Shown: positions 18,240 through 27,583 of the stretch, in pieces
Layout: every line of letters begins with the position of its first letter
Numbering within the stretch: the stretch's first letter is position 1
Origin: Acidobacteriota bacterium
GTDB lineage: Bacteria; Acidobacteriota; Holophagae; Holophagales; Holophagaceae
DNA: 64,000 bases
Assembly (NCBI GenBank): GCA_016195985.1
Contig: JACPYP010000019.1
Coordinates: 1 to 64,000 of the forward strand
Direction: 5' to 3'
Program-made: the position numbers and the translations under genes
Notes under the pieces: generated by a model
Database searches by the model: none
What the model saw: the letters and a program-made list of their open reading frames with translations, nothing else
Told to the model about the DNA's origin: nothing

Positions 18240-18730
18240 TCGACGCCACCTTCCTGACCCAGTCTCCCCTGTTCAAGAACCTGGACGAGACGGAGCGCGC
18301 CCAGATCCTCTTCATCGGCCAGAGGCGCGCCTGCCAGGTCGGCGAAGTGCTGTTCCGGGAAGGGGATGCGGGCGACGGCCTCTACATCGTGGTGAAAGGC
18401 TCTGTGCGCATCTCCAAGCAGAGCGCCACGGGCGAGGAGGCTCTGGCCGTGCTGGAGCCACCCGCCTTCTTCGGCGAAATGGCCCTCATCGATTTCTCGG
18501 CCCGGGCCGCCGATGCCATCTCCAACGAAGCCACCGAGCTGTTCTTCATCCCGCTGCAAGATCTGCGGGCGCTCATCGAAGTGCAACACCGCATCGCGCT
18601 GAAGATCCTGTACGCGCTGTGCGAAGTCCTCGCCCAGCGCCTGCGGGAAACCAACGAACGCTACATGAGCATTTTCACCATCGCCCAATGGGGGGGCTCC
18701 AATCCCGACGGCCCCCTTCCCGTACCATGA
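18236..18730 (+). CDS. Cyclic nucleotide-binding domain protein
   Basis: A 164-residue single-domain protein of the CRP/cNMP-binding fold. VLFREGDAGDGLYIVVKGSVRISK and PPAFFGEMALIDFSARAADAISNEA are the beta-roll and phosphate-binding cassette (GEMALID, then R at the S-A-R position). It ends after a C-terminal helix; there is no helix-turn-helix, so it is not a CRP-type DNA-binding regulator. The TTG start at 18236 overlaps the ribB stop (TTGA). It may sense a cyclic nucleotide or relay a signal to a partner that is not evident. Confidence 0.85.
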   Translation: MIDATFLTQSPLFKNLDETERAQILFIGQRRACQVGEVLFREGDAGDGLYIVVKGSVRISKQSATGEEALAVLEPPAFFGEMALIDFSARAADAISNEATELFFIPLQDLRALIEVQHRIALKILYALCEVLAQRLRETNERYMSIFTIAQWGGSNPDGPLPVP

Positions 18731-18750
18731 AGAACTTGAAAGGAGTTCCC

Positions 18751-19071
18751 ATGTCCGACCTCGTTGCGCACATCACCGACGCCGAGTTCCCCCAGGCGGT
18801 GGCCCAGGGGGTGACCCTGGTGGATTTCTGGGCCCCCTGGTGCGGCCCCTGCAAGATGATCGCCCCCGTCCTCGACGAGCTGGCCTCCGAGATGCAGGGG
18901 AAGGCCAAGTTCGTGAAGATGAACGTGGACGACAACCCGCAGGTGGCGGGCCAGTTCGGCATCATGAGCATTCCCACGCTCATCGTCTTCAAGGACGGCA
19001 AGCCCGTGAACAAGCTCGTGGGCGGCCAGCCCAAGCCCCAGCTCAAGGCCTTCGTGGAAGGCGCTTTCTGA
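18751..19071 (+). CDS. trxA: Thioredoxin
   Basis: A 106-residue cytoplasmic thiol-disulfide reductase. VDFWAPWCGPCKM carries the active site Cys31-Gly-Pro-Cys34; the cis-proline loop is MSIPTLIVF and the end KLVGGQPKPQLKAF matches TrxA. The ATG at 18751 has an excellent AAAGGAG ribosome site; the in-frame ATG at 18727 would only add eight residues. It follows the cNMP-binding gene by 20 bases and is closed by a hairpin terminator. Confidence 0.96.
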   Translation: MSDLVAHITDAEFPQAVAQGVTLVDFWAPWCGPCKMIAPVLDELASEMQGKAKFVKMNVDDNPQVAGQFGIMSIPTLIVFKDGKPVNKLVGGQPKPQLKAFVEGAF

Positions 19072-19094
19072 GGGGTCAGTCCTCGGTCTTCAGG

Positions 19095-19125
19095 GAAGCG
19101 GCGCCGAGGCGCCGCTTCTGCTTTT
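19095..19125 (+). terminator. Terminator after trxA
   Basis: An 11-bp GC-rich stem (19095-19105 with 19108-19118) followed by CTGCTTTTA, 24 bases past the trxA stop. It probably ends the ribB-cNMP-trxA transcript. Confidence 0.8.
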
Positions 19126-19154
19126 ACTGAGGATTGAAGACCGGTGCCTGAAGA

Positions 19155-20066
19155 CTATTTCCTCCTCAGCACCAAACGGATCTGGTTGCCCTTGTCGCTG
19201 AAATGGACTTCGTCCATCACCAGCATGATCAGCGGCAGTCCGCGCCCGCAGTGGGGGGCCATTTCGGAATCGCCTCGCAGCGGCGACAGCTTGCTGGCGT
19301 CGAAGCCGGTGCCCTCGTCGCTGATCTCCACCTCGAAGCGCTCGGTATCCATGGCCAGGCGCACCTCAATGAGCCGGCCCGCGTAGGCCGGATCCGCCAT
19401 GCGCTGGTCCCGCAGGAGCCCGTAGGGATCCTCCTTGGCGAAAAGGTCGCCCTTGAGGCTGGAATCCAGTTCCAGGTTGCCGTGCTCCAGGGCGTTCACC
19501 AGGGCCTCGTGGAAGGCCATGGCAATGACATCCAGGTTGCTGGTGGAGGCGAACCCCATGGGCACCAGACGGTCCGTGAGGTGCCGCACCAGGCTGGGCA
19601 CGTTCAGCTCGTCCGAGCGGAACAGGAAGTGGCGCCGCTCGTTCACCAGCCCCCGCAGGCCATCGTCGGCCAGGCGGAAATCCCGGTGCAGGTCCACCAG
19701 ATGGAAAACGCTCTGCACCAGGTCGCGGATGGCGATGGGCTTCATGAACAGGTTCGCGGCGCCCAGGCGCATGGCCCGGATGGCGTAGTCCACCGAGGCC
19801 TGGCCCGTCATCAGCACCACCGGCAGACGCGGATGGGTGGACTTCACCTTGTGGATGACGTCGAAACCGTCCAGCCCCTCCATGTTGATGTCGGAGATCA
19901 CCAGATCGAACTCCGGCGCGGCGGGATTCTGGATGAGCTCCAGGGCAGGAGCCGCCTCGGAGTAGGCATGCACTTCCATGCCGTAATGAGTCAGGGCGGA
20001 CTGGACCATGTCCAGCACCGCCGCATCGTCATCAATGAGGAGGATATGGGTGGCCTTGCGATTCAT
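19155..20066 (-). CDS. Response-regulator receiver fused to an anti-sigma-type ATPase domain
   Basis: A 303-residue signalling protein. Residues 1-125 form a receiver domain: acidic DDD at 12-14, phosphoacceptor Asp59 in LVISDINMEG, then LMTGQ and MKP. After a helical linker comes a GHKL ATPase domain of the RsbW/anti-sigma kinase kind: N-box FHEALVNALEHGN and G-box ISDEGTGFD, with CGRGLPLIMLVMDEV at the end. There is no histidine phosphoacceptor domain. Phosphorylation of the receiver likely controls a partner-switching output; no anti-anti-sigma factor or sigma factor lies nearby. The ATG at 20066 has a GGAG site. Confidence 0.85.
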   Translation of the reverse strand: MNRKATHILLIDDDAAVLDMVQSALTHYGMEVHAYSEAAPALELIQNPAAPEFDLVISDINMEGLDGFDVIHKVKSTHPRLPVVLMTGQASVDYAIRAMRLGAANLFMKPIAIRDLVQSVFHLVDLHRDFRLADDGLRGLVNERRHFLFRSDELNVPSLVRHLTDRLVPMGFASTSNLDVIAMAFHEALVNALEHGNLELDSSLKGDLFAKEDPYGLLRDQRMADPAYAGRLIEVRLAMDTERFEVEISDEGTGFDASKLSPLRGDSEMAPHCGRGLPLIMLVMDEVHFSDKGNQIRLVLRRK

Positions 20067-20105
20067 GGCGGCTCCGTTGGAGCGATTCTATCCAACCCCG
20101 GGCCC

Positions 20106-21353
20106 CTAAACCCTGGGCAAATGGGGCTCGATCAAGGCCCAGGTCCGATCCAGGGCTCCGGTCAGGGCGTCCGGCAGGGCCGGAGCGGGGCCGGGCCTCA
20201 GGGAGGCTCCTTCCAGCGCGGCGACGACCCGCCCGCCGAGCGCCCCTGCTTCCACCACCTCCAGCCTTCCGGCCGCCTGCAGCGGAGGCACCAGGTCCTC
20301 GAAATTGGCGAAGCCCGGTCCCAGCAGCGTGGCCACCCCCGCCCGCACGGGCTCCAGCGGGTTGTGCCCGCCCGGCGCGGTCCAGCCTCCGGCCACCAGG
20401 GCCACGGTGCCCTCGGCGTAGGCGGCGGACAGTTCGCCCAGGGTGTCCAACAGAAGGATTTCCGTGGCGGTGAAAGCGGCCTCATCGGGCCAAGGAGCGG
20501 AGGCGCGGCGGAAGGCCAGGCCCCTGGCCGCGAAATTCTTCGCCACGCCCTCGAAACGCCGGGGTTGCCTCGGCGCCAGGATCAGGCGAAGCCCCGGCAC
20601 TCGGGTCCGGGCGGCTTCCCAAGCTTCGACGATGAGGGACTCCTCCCCTTCCACGGTATTGCCCGCCACCAGGATGAGGTGCTCCGCCCAGGCTCGCCGC
20701 AGCGCGTCCCATCCGGAATGCAGGGGCTTGGGTGCCGGCAGATCCGCCTTCAGGTTCCCGCCGAGGGCCACCCTGGGAGCGCCCAGCTGCCGGAAGGCCC
20801 CGGCGCTGGCTTCGTCCCGGGCCGCCACTTGGGTGAGCCGCGAAGCCGCCCGCCGCAGCCAGGCCCCGCCCCGTTGAATGGACTTCCCCGTCAAGCGGCC
20901 GTTCACCACCAGGCGGGGCACGCCGCGGACTTCCAGGGCCTGCAGCAAGCCTGGCCACAGTTCCGTTTCCAGGGCGATGAAGGCCCCGGGGGAATGGAGC
21001 AGGAAAGGCTCCATCCCAGCGGGATCGTCCAGGGGGAAAGCGCCGCCCGTGATGCGGCCCGCGCCTTCGTCCCAGCCCGGCAGGCGCCGCGCCAGCAGCT
21101 CCAAGCCCGCGGGCGTGCCCGTGCTCACGTGCACCCGGTGCCCGGCCTCCCGCAGCCGCTTCAGCAGCCCGTCCGCCAGCAGCAGTTCCCCCACGCTCAC
21201 CGCGTGCAGCCAGATCCAGCGGCCCGCGGGCAGATCCGGGCACCCCGCCTCCAGGCGCACGCGCCAACCCTGGGGCAGACCGCGGACACAGGCGCGGGCT
21301 GCGGCGCCGGCCAGGGACACCGCCAGTCGGTAGCTGAGGTCGAGAGCATCCAC
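20106..21353 (-). CDS. waaA: 3-deoxy-D-manno-octulosonic acid (Kdo) transferase
   Basis: A 415-residue membrane-associated glycosyltransferase that transfers Kdo from CMP-Kdo to lipid IV-A, joining lipid A to the LPS core. It shows the family landmarks: WIWLHAVSVGELLLADGLL, ALETELWPGLLQAL, LVVNGRLTGKS, GNLKAD, LAGNTVEGEE-like substrate block and APGGHNPLEPVRAGV. Length is normal for KdtA. There is a short hydrophobic N-terminal region. It follows the receiver/ATPase gene on the minus strand in gene order but is upstream of it; 39 bases separate them. Confidence 0.93.
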   Translation of the reverse strand: MDALDLSYRLAVSLAGAAARACVRGLPQGWRVRLEAGCPDLPAGRWIWLHAVSVGELLLADGLLKRLREAGHRVHVSTGTPAGLELLARRLPGWDEGAGRITGGAFPLDDPAGMEPFLLHSPGAFIALETELWPGLLQALEVRGVPRLVVNGRLTGKSIQRGGAWLRRAASRLTQVAARDEASAGAFRQLGAPRVALGGNLKADLPAPKPLHSGWDALRRAWAEHLILVAGNTVEGEESLIVEAWEAARTRVPGLRLILAPRQPRRFEGVAKNFAARGLAFRRASAPWPDEAAFTATEILLLDTLGELSAAYAEGTVALVAGGWTAPGGHNPLEPVRAGVATLLGPGFANFEDLVPPLQAAGRLEVVEAGALGGRVVAALEGASLRPGPAPALPDALTGALDRTWALIEPHLPRV

Positions 21354-21398
21354 GCCTCCACGCTCTCACATTTCCCATTCGGGCGGCATCATGGATGG

Positions 21399-22427
21399 AT
21401 GGACGCGACCCGCCCCCAGAATCCCCTCCTGGACATCCTCATCGTCACCGGACCCCTCGGGGCCGGAAAGACCACCCTGGTGAACCGCCTGCTGAAGGCC
21501 GAAGTGGCCGCGGGCCGACGCGTGGCGGTACTCATCAACGAATTCGGCGCCGTCAGCGTGGACGGCGCGCTGGTGGATGCCGAACGCCCCGAGCTGGCCG
21601 GCGTGGAGAACCTGGTGAACGGCTGCGTCTGTTGCAGCCTGCGGGACGACGTCGTGGCCACGCTCCGGGCCTGGTGCGACCAGCCCCTGAGCCAGCGGCC
21701 CGAGCGCGTGGTGCTGGAAACCACGGGCCTCGCCGACCCCACGGATCTGCTCGATCTGGAGCAGGAGCCCGAACTGGCCGGGCGTCTGCGTCTGGCCGGC
21801 CTGCTCACGGTCCTCTCCTGCCTGGCCCCGGTGGACCATCTGAAGACCAAGCCCCTGCTCCACCGCCAGGCGGCCCTGGCCAGCCTCATCCACCTCAGCA
21901 AGGCGGACCTGGATCCCTCGGGGGCCGTGGCCTGGGAAAGCGAATTGCGGGCGGCCTTCAAGCGGATCCCTGTGGTGGCCACGCGTCAGGGCTTGGCCCC
22001 GGAAGGCAGCCCGGATCCCTGGCTGGGCGACGTGCGGCCATTGCCCGAAGGCTGGGAGGCATCGAAAGGGGCCAGCTTCGCGGAGGCCAGGGCCTTCCAT
22101 CTGGCCCTCGACCATCCCGTGGATCCGTCTGCGCTGGAAGCCCTGCTGCTGGCGCCGCCGGCCCAGGGCGAAGTGCTTCGCGCCAAGGGCGTCTGCGCCT
22201 TCGCCGGCTGGGCCCGCCGCAACGACGGCAGCGACCGCTGGGCTTTCCAGCTGGCGGACGGCCGGCTGGAGATCTCCCCGCTTCCCCTGAAAGCGGACGG
22301 CACGGCACCCGGTTGCGTGGCCGTGGTCATCGGCACGGACCTGGATCAGATCCGCTGGAAGAAAGACCTGCGCGCCCTGGAAGTGGTGCCGCAGGGGGCC
22401 CGCCGGAAAATCATTCTCGATCTCTGA
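21399..22427 (+). CDS. CobW/COG0523-family GTPase, probable metallochaperone
   Basis: A 342-residue GTPase. The Walker A loop is TGPLGAGKTTLVNRLL (17-32) and the metal-binding CxCC-type motif is Cys76-Val-Cys78-Cys79 in NGCVCCSLRDDV, as in CobW, YeiR, YjiA and ZNG1. VLETTGLADP is the switch II region and LSKADL the guanine-specificity motif. A C-terminal CobW domain is recognisable from about 240. These proteins deliver or guard Zn or Co for target metalloenzymes; the client is not indicated. The ATG at 21399 has only a weak ribosome site. It is divergent from waaA. Confidence 0.9.
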   Translation: MDATRPQNPLLDILIVTGPLGAGKTTLVNRLLKAEVAAGRRVAVLINEFGAVSVDGALVDAERPELAGVENLVNGCVCCSLRDDVVATLRAWCDQPLSQRPERVVLETTGLADPTDLLDLEQEPELAGRLRLAGLLTVLSCLAPVDHLKTKPLLHRQAALASLIHLSKADLDPSGAVAWESELRAAFKRIPVVATRQGLAPEGSPDPWLGDVRPLPEGWEASKGASFAEARAFHLALDHPVDPSALEALLLAPPAQGEVLRAKGVCAFAGWARRNDGSDRWAFQLADGRLEISPLPLKADGTAPGCVAVVIGTDLDQIRWKKDLRALEVVPQGARRKIILDL

Positions 22428-22586
22428 GTTTGATCTCCGCGCACACGCTGCATGCGGCTCCCGCGGATCCAGGCGGGAGCCCGCTTCTGGACTGCACTTT
22501 GGACCCCGCCAAGCCCCGACCAAGCAGTGGACGCCTGTCCTTGGTATGATCACGGTTCCCGCTGGGAAAGATCGCAAGGAGCAGGT

Positions 22587-25136
22587 GTGGATCAGGTGCT
22601 GGACCTCATGGCCAAGGAGCTCAAGCTCCCCCGCGCGGGTGTGGCCGCCATCGTGGCGCTGCTGGAGGAGGGCAACACGGTCCCCTTCATCGCCCGTTAC
22701 CGGAAGGAAGCCACCGGTTCTCTGGACGAAGTCGCCATCCGCGCCGTGGAAGACCGGCACGCCTACTACAAGGACCTGCTGGACCGCCGCAAGACCGTGC
22801 TCAAGTCCATCGACGAGCAGGGCAAGCTGACGCCGGAGCTGAAGACCAAGATCGAGACCACCTGGATCAAGGCCGAGCTGGAAGACCTCTACCTGCCCTA
22901 CAAGCCCAAGAAGCGCACCAAGGCCACCGTCGCCCGCGAGCGGGGCCTGGAGCCCCTGCTGGATTCCCTGCTGGCCGACGCCAGCGGTGCCGATCCCTTC
23001 ATCATCAGCGAGCCCTTCATCAAGGATGAGGACGGGCTGCGCTCGCCCTCGGAATGCCTGGAGGGCGCCGGGCACATCCTGGCCGAGCGCCTGGCTGAGG
23101 ATGCGGCCATCCGCGCCTGGCTGCGCCTGGAATTCCACGAACAGGGCGTGATGCACTCCGTCATCCGTGAAGAGCGCAAGGCCGACCAGGCCGCGCTGCG
23201 CTTCAAGCCCTACTTCGAATTCTCCGAGCCCATCCGCAAGATCCCCAGCCACCGCCTGCTGGCCCTGCGCCGCGGCGAGAAGGAGGAGATCCTCTCGGTG
23301 AAGCTCCTAGTGGAGCGCGAGAACCTGGTGAGCCAGCTGGTCTCCAAGGTCGAGGTGAACGCCGCCAGTGGCTACCGCCGCTGCCTCAACGAGGTCTGCG
23401 GTGACGCCTTCGATCGCCTGCTGGCCCCCACCATCGAATCCGAAGTGCGGTACGAAGCCAAGAAGAAGGCCGATCTGGAGGCCATCAAGGTCTTCCAGAC
23501 CAACCTCGACCACCTGCTGCTGGCGCCCCCCGCAGGCCAGCGCTGCACCCTGGGCGTGGATCCCGGCATCCGCACCGGCTGCAAGCTGGTGGTGATCAAC
23601 CGCCTGGGCCAGCTGGTGCAGAACGACGTGATCTACCCGCTGGAGCCCAAGCGCGACCTGGAGGGCAGCCGCGCCATCCTCGAGAAGCTCTGCACCGGCA
23701 ACCCCGTGGAAGCCATCGCCATCGGCAACGGCACCGGCGGCCGCGAGGTGGAAGCCTTCATCCGCGAGTGGCTGCGCGAGACGAACCGCACGAACCTCAT
23801 CTGCGTGAGCGTGAGCGAGGCCGGCGCCTCGGTCTACTCCGCCAGCGACATCGCGCGCGAGGAATTCCCCGAGCATGACGTCACCGTGCGCGGCGCCGTC
23901 AGCATCGCCCGCCGTTTCCAGGATCCCCTGGCCGAGCTGGTGAAGGTCGATCCCAAGAGCATCGGCGTGGGCCAGTATCAGCACGACGTGAACCAGACCT
24001 CCCTCAAGAAGGGCCTGGATGACGTGGTGGAAAGCTGCGTGAACCGCGTGGGCGTCGATCTCAACAGCGCCTCCTACAAGCTGCTGGCCTACGTGGCGGG
24101 CATCGGCGAAGGGCTGGCCAAGAGCATCGTGTCCTACCGTTTCGAGCATGGCGCCTTCAAACGCCGCGAACAGCTCCTGGAAGTGAGCCGCTTCGGCGCC
24201 AAGGCCTTCCAGCAGGCCGCGGGCTTCCTGCGCATCCGCGACGGCGAGGATCCTCTCGACGCTTCCGCCGTCCACCCGGAAAGCTATCCCGTGGTGCAGC
24301 GCATCTGCCAGCTGGCGGGCAAGACCGTGCCTGAGCTCCTCGGCAACGACGCGGTGCTGGATGGTCTGGATCCCAAGCTGCTCGTCGACGAGAAGTTCGG
24401 CATCGAAACCGTGAAGGACATTCTGGGCGAACTGAAGAAGCCCGGCCGCGACCCCCGCCACCAGTTCGAGGTCGTCCAGTTCCGCGAAGGCGTCAACAAG
24501 CCCAGCGATCTGGAAGTGGGCATGGAGCTGCAGGGCATCGTCACCAACGTCACCGATTTCGGCGCCTTCATCGATATCGGCGTGCACCAGGACGGCCTGG
24601 TGCATCTCTCCGAAATCGCCCACCGCTACGTGAAGAATCCCGCCGACGCCCTCAGCGTGGGCCAGGCCGTGAAGGTGAAGGTGCTGGCCGTCGACCTGGA
24701 GGCCAAGCGCATCGCCTTGTCCATCAAGGCCACCCTGGCGGCGCCCGAGGGCGCCGGGCAACCTCAGCAGCACCGCCGTCGCCCCGCCCGCGTCGAAGGC
24801 CAGCAGGCCCGGGCCGAAGGCCAGCAAGGTCGGCCTCAGGGCGCGCCCCGGCCCCCCCGCCCCGAAGGCGCGCGTCCTCAGGGCCCCCGTCCTCCCCAGG
24901 GCTTCCGCCCGGAGGGCCCACGTCCGCCCCGGCCCGAAGGGCCCCGGCCTCCTCGGCCCGAAGGGCCCCGGCCGCCCCGGCCTGAAGGCTCGCGTCCTCC
25001 CCGGCCCCAGGACGCCCGGCCGCCCAGGCCCGAACGGGAACTCCGTCCGTCCCAGGCCAACCGTGAGCCCGCCGTGGCCGCTTCCGGCGCCTCGCTGACG
25101 GATCTGATGGCCAAGTTCAACAAAGGCCACCGCTGA
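22587..25136 (+). CDS. tex: Tex-family S1 RNA-binding transcription accessory protein with repetitive tail
   Basis: An 849-residue cytoplasmic nucleic-acid-binding protein. The order is Tex N-terminal helices (VPFIARYRKEATGSLDE), YqgF-like RNase-H fold (GVDPGIRTGCKLVVI), helix-hairpin-helix region (VGVDLNSASYKLLAYVAGIG) and S1 domain (LQGIVTNVTDFGAFIDIGVHQDGLVH). The final 110 residues are a Pro/Arg/Glu/Gly tail with tandem RPPRPEGP units, ending in a short conserved-looking SLTDLMAKFNKGHR. Starting at the GTG at 22587 (AGGAG, 5-base spacing) removes a 45-codon open extension without similarity. The stop overlaps the next start (TGATG). Confidence 0.94.
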   Translation: MDQVLDLMAKELKLPRAGVAAIVALLEEGNTVPFIARYRKEATGSLDEVAIRAVEDRHAYYKDLLDRRKTVLKSIDEQGKLTPELKTKIETTWIKAELEDLYLPYKPKKRTKATVARERGLEPLLDSLLADASGADPFIISEPFIKDEDGLRSPSECLEGAGHILAERLAEDAAIRAWLRLEFHEQGVMHSVIREERKADQAALRFKPYFEFSEPIRKIPSHRLLALRRGEKEEILSVKLLVERENLVSQLVSKVEVNAASGYRRCLNEVCGDAFDRLLAPTIESEVRYEAKKKADLEAIKVFQTNLDHLLLAPPAGQRCTLGVDPGIRTGCKLVVINRLGQLVQNDVIYPLEPKRDLEGSRAILEKLCTGNPVEAIAIGNGTGGREVEAFIREWLRETNRTNLICVSVSEAGASVYSASDIAREEFPEHDVTVRGAVSIARRFQDPLAELVKVDPKSIGVGQYQHDVNQTSLKKGLDDVVESCVNRVGVDLNSASYKLLAYVAGIGEGLAKSIVSYRFEHGAFKRREQLLEVSRFGAKAFQQAAGFLRIRDGEDPLDASAVHPESYPVVQRICQLAGKTVPELLGNDAVLDGLDPKLLVDEKFGIETVKDILGELKKPGRDPRHQFEVVQFREGVNKPSDLEVGMELQGIVTNVTDFGAFIDIGVHQDGLVHLSEIAHRYVKNPADALSVGQAVKVKVLAVDLEAKRIALSIKATLAAPEGAGQPQQHRRRPARVEGQQARAEGQQGRPQGAPRPPRPEGARPQGPRPPQGFRPEGPRPPRPEGPRPPRPEGPRPPRPEGSRPPRPQDARPPRPERELRPSQANREPAVAASGASLTDLMAKFNKGHR
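24905..25030 (+). repeat. In-frame tandem repeat in the tex tail
   Basis: About four 24-bp units encode RPPRPEGP-type octapeptides, followed by diverged copies. It is a low-complexity, positively charged tail; copy number is likely variable between strains. Confidence 0.8.
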
Positions 25137-25738
25137 TGCCTTCCCGCCTGGCCTGTCTGGCGCCTGCGGCGCTCCTCCTGCTCCTGGCCTGCCAGCCGCG
25201 GACGACCGCATCCGTCTTCGGCCCCTGGGAAGAAGGCCTGACCCTTCACTACGAGGATCCCTCCCTCCCCCAGCCGAAGCGCTTCGAGCAGCGTCTGCAG
25301 ATCCGGGTGGCCAAGGCCACTTTCACCCCGGGTGCGCCCACCCTGGTTCAGCTCGACATGGCCAGCCAGCATGGCCAGCTGCCCCTGCTCCTCCGGTACG
25401 ACCGGGGCGGCATCGCCCTGGTCGACGGCCAAGGACAAGTTCTCCGCCAACCCCTGCCTCAGGGCTTCCCCCAGACCGACCGCTGGTCGGACCAGGACAT
25501 CCAGTACCGCATCGTGGGCCGGGCGGCCTGGGACGGCGCTTCCATCCTGCCGGCCTCTTCGGATCCCGTCGGCTACTGGGTGGAGGCGCGGACGCCCAAG
25601 GGCCTGGTGCAGAGAACCCTCTACCTGCCCAATCTGGGCGAAGTGGAATCGCAGGAACTGCGGGATGGCACCTGGGTGACCACCAGCCGCCTCGTGGCCC
25701 GCGGCTTCATCGACATTCCCGCCATCAAACGCTCCTGA
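25136..25738 (+). CDS. Small lipoprotein, function unknown
   Basis: A 200-residue lipoprotein: signal MPSRLACLAPAALLLLLAC with lipobox LLAC (Cys19). The mature part is beta-rich with no recognised family; segment WTLxY-like repeats are absent. It overlaps tex by one base (TGATG) and precedes the signal peptidase gene by 23 bases, so it is probably in the same transcript. No function proposed. Confidence 0.75.
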   Translation: MPSRLACLAPAALLLLLACQPRTTASVFGPWEEGLTLHYEDPSLPQPKRFEQRLQIRVAKATFTPGAPTLVQLDMASQHGQLPLLLRYDRGGIALVDGQGQVLRQPLPQGFPQTDRWSDQDIQYRIVGRAAWDGASILPASSDPVGYWVEARTPKGLVQRTLYLPNLGEVESQELRDGTWVTTSRLVARGFIDIPAIKRS

Positions 25739-25761
25739 GCGCCTCTCCCCCCGGAGCCCCC

Positions 25762-26643
25762 GTGACCGAATCCGTGAAGCAAGCGACCAGCCCCGACGAG
25801 CTAGAGATCGCGCTGCCCCCCGGCGCCGAGAAGGGCGCGGTCCGCGACAACCTCGAAGTGATCTGCTTCGCCATGGTGCTGATCCTGTTCTTCAAGGCCT
25901 TCGTGGGCCAGCAGTTCAAGATCCCCTCGGCCTCCATGCGGAACACGCTGATGATCGGCGACCACCTGCTGGCCAACAAGTTCATCTTCGCCAAGCCGCA
26001 GTGGGCCTGGGAGGAGAAGCTCTTTCCCATGCGCGGCGTGAAACGCGGCGACATCATCGTGTTCCGCTATCCGCTGGACCGCGACCAGGATTACGTGAAG
26101 CGGTGCGTGGCCCTGGAAGGCGACATGGTGGAGATGCGCAACAAGCGCCTCTACGTGAACGGCAAGCAGGTCACGGGCCCCTTCGAACACCAGTTCGGCC
26201 GCAGCCCCGAAGGCCCCACCCCGGGGCCCTGGCCTCCGCAGCGCTACGCGGGCGAGGCCGAGCATCCCGTGGGCCTGTGGCGCCACGCCGACGCGGAGGT
26301 GCTGGCCCTCCATGCCCACAACCAGATGCAGGCCATGAACAGCCTCATCCAGGAAGGATTCAAGGACAACCTGGGCCCCATCACCGTGCCCGCGGGCCAC
26401 GTGTTCGCCATGGGCGACAACCGCGACAACAGCATGGACAGCCGCTACTGGGGCTTCCTCCCCATGGACCACTTGCGGGGACGGCCCTTCATCGTCTGGT
26501 GGAGCTTCCGCGAAGGCGACACGGACAACGACAACGGCCGCGTGCCCGAAGGCCCGATGGACGTGGCGTCGGATTTCATCGACGCCGCCCGCCACTTCTT
26601 CACCCGCACCCGCTGGGACCGCACGGGCACCATTCCCGAGTAG
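25762..26643 (+). CDS. lepB: Signal peptidase I
   Basis: A 293-residue inner-membrane serine protease that removes Sec signal peptides. One N-terminal transmembrane helix (about 31-48), then KIPSASMRNTL with catalytic Ser58, YVKRCVALEGD with general-base Lys113, and VFAMGDNRDNSMDSRYWGF, the conserved box E. A roughly 60-residue insertion between the Lys motif and box E carries several His residues. The start is GTG at 25762 with GGAG upstream. The insertion is longer than in E. coli-type minimal forms but the active site is intact. Confidence 0.94.
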   Translation: MTESVKQATSPDELEIALPPGAEKGAVRDNLEVICFAMVLILFFKAFVGQQFKIPSASMRNTLMIGDHLLANKFIFAKPQWAWEEKLFPMRGVKRGDIIVFRYPLDRDQDYVKRCVALEGDMVEMRNKRLYVNGKQVTGPFEHQFGRSPEGPTPGPWPPQRYAGEAEHPVGLWRHADAEVLALHAHNQMQAMNSLIQEGFKDNLGPITVPAGHVFAMGDNRDNSMDSRYWGFLPMDHLRGRPFIVWWSFREGDTDNDNGRVPEGPMDVASDFIDAARHFFTRTRWDRTGTIPE

Positions 26644-26649
26644 CCCCGC

Positions 26650-27468
26650 ATGAAGATCCCCCTTCTGGCCCTCTGCCTGGCTGTCCTGCCCCTCGGGGCC
26701 TGGGGCGACAAGGGGCATCGCGCCGTGTCCATCCTCGCCCTGCGCTCTTTGCCCAAGGAGCCCGGCGACTGGTTCCGCGGACGTGAATCGGAGGTGGCCG
26801 ACCACGCCTCGGACCCTGACCATTGGAAGCAGGACCGCAAGGAGGGCCCCCGCCACTTCCTGGACGTGGAGCCCTATGGGGGGCCTGACCGCGTGCCCTT
26901 CACCCAGGAAGAGGCCCAGGCCATGCTGGGCGGCGATTACGCGCGCCGAGGCGTGCTGCCCTGGATCATCCAGGACCGCTGGCGGGACCTGGTGGCGGCC
27001 TTCAAGGAGGGCGATCCGGCCAAGGTGGCGCTCGCCACGGCCATTCTCGGCCACTATGTCGGCGACGCCCATGTGCCCCTGCATACCACCCTCAACCACG
27101 ACGGCCAGCTCACGGATCAGCAGGGCGTCCACAGCCGCTGGGAAAACGGCCTTGTGGAGCGCCATGTCTCCGTAGAGTCCCTTTCCGTTCCGGCGGCGCG
27201 ACCGGATCCTTCCTTTCTGAACCGCCCCTGGGAATGGCTGCGGGCCTCGCATGGCCTGGTGGCGCAGCTGCTGGCCGACGACCGCGAGGCCGACCGCACC
27301 ACCCCCCAAAACAGCCGGGGCCCCCAGCGCGGCCAGGCCTACTGGGCGATCCTGTCCGACAAGCAGGGGCCCGTGGTGAAGCAGCAGCTTCAGCTCGCGG
27401 GGCAGCATCTGGGCGAAGCGGTCCTCAGCGCCTGGATCGCCGCAGGCAAGCCCGCGGCGCCGAAATAG
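26650..27468 (+). CDS. S1/P1 nuclease-family protein
   Basis: A 272-residue exported zinc enzyme. The signal peptide (1-18) would leave Trp19 or Gly20 as the mature N-terminus, as in the family, where the terminal Trp binds zinc. GHRAVSILAL, DHASDPDHWK, HFLDVEPYG, ILGHYVGDAHVPLHTTLNHDG and HSRWENGLVERH supply the conserved His/Asp zinc ligands of S1/P1 nucleases and phospholipase C. It likely degrades extracellular nucleic acid, releasing nucleotides or phosphate. It begins 6 bases after the lepB stop. Confidence 0.88.
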   Translation: MKIPLLALCLAVLPLGAWGDKGHRAVSILALRSLPKEPGDWFRGRESEVADHASDPDHWKQDRKEGPRHFLDVEPYGGPDRVPFTQEEAQAMLGGDYARRGVLPWIIQDRWRDLVAAFKEGDPAKVALATAILGHYVGDAHVPLHTTLNHDGQLTDQQGVHSRWENGLVERHVSVESLSVPAARPDPSFLNRPWEWLRASHGLVAQLLADDREADRTTPQNSRGPQRGQAYWAILSDKQGPVVKQQLQLAGQHLGEAVLSAWIAAGKPAAPK

Positions 27469-27583
27469 CTCTCCCCAAAGCGGGCGGGAGAGATTTCCCA
27501 GAGATCACCGAATCGTCACAGCGGCCGAACCCGGCCGTTCCAGACCAGGCGGAGCCTTGGGGAAATCCCTCCTGGAGTTCCCC

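Noticed and set aside
22452-22586. Upstream extension of tex
   Set aside because: No similarity to Tex, and the GTG at 22587 has a proper AGGAG site.
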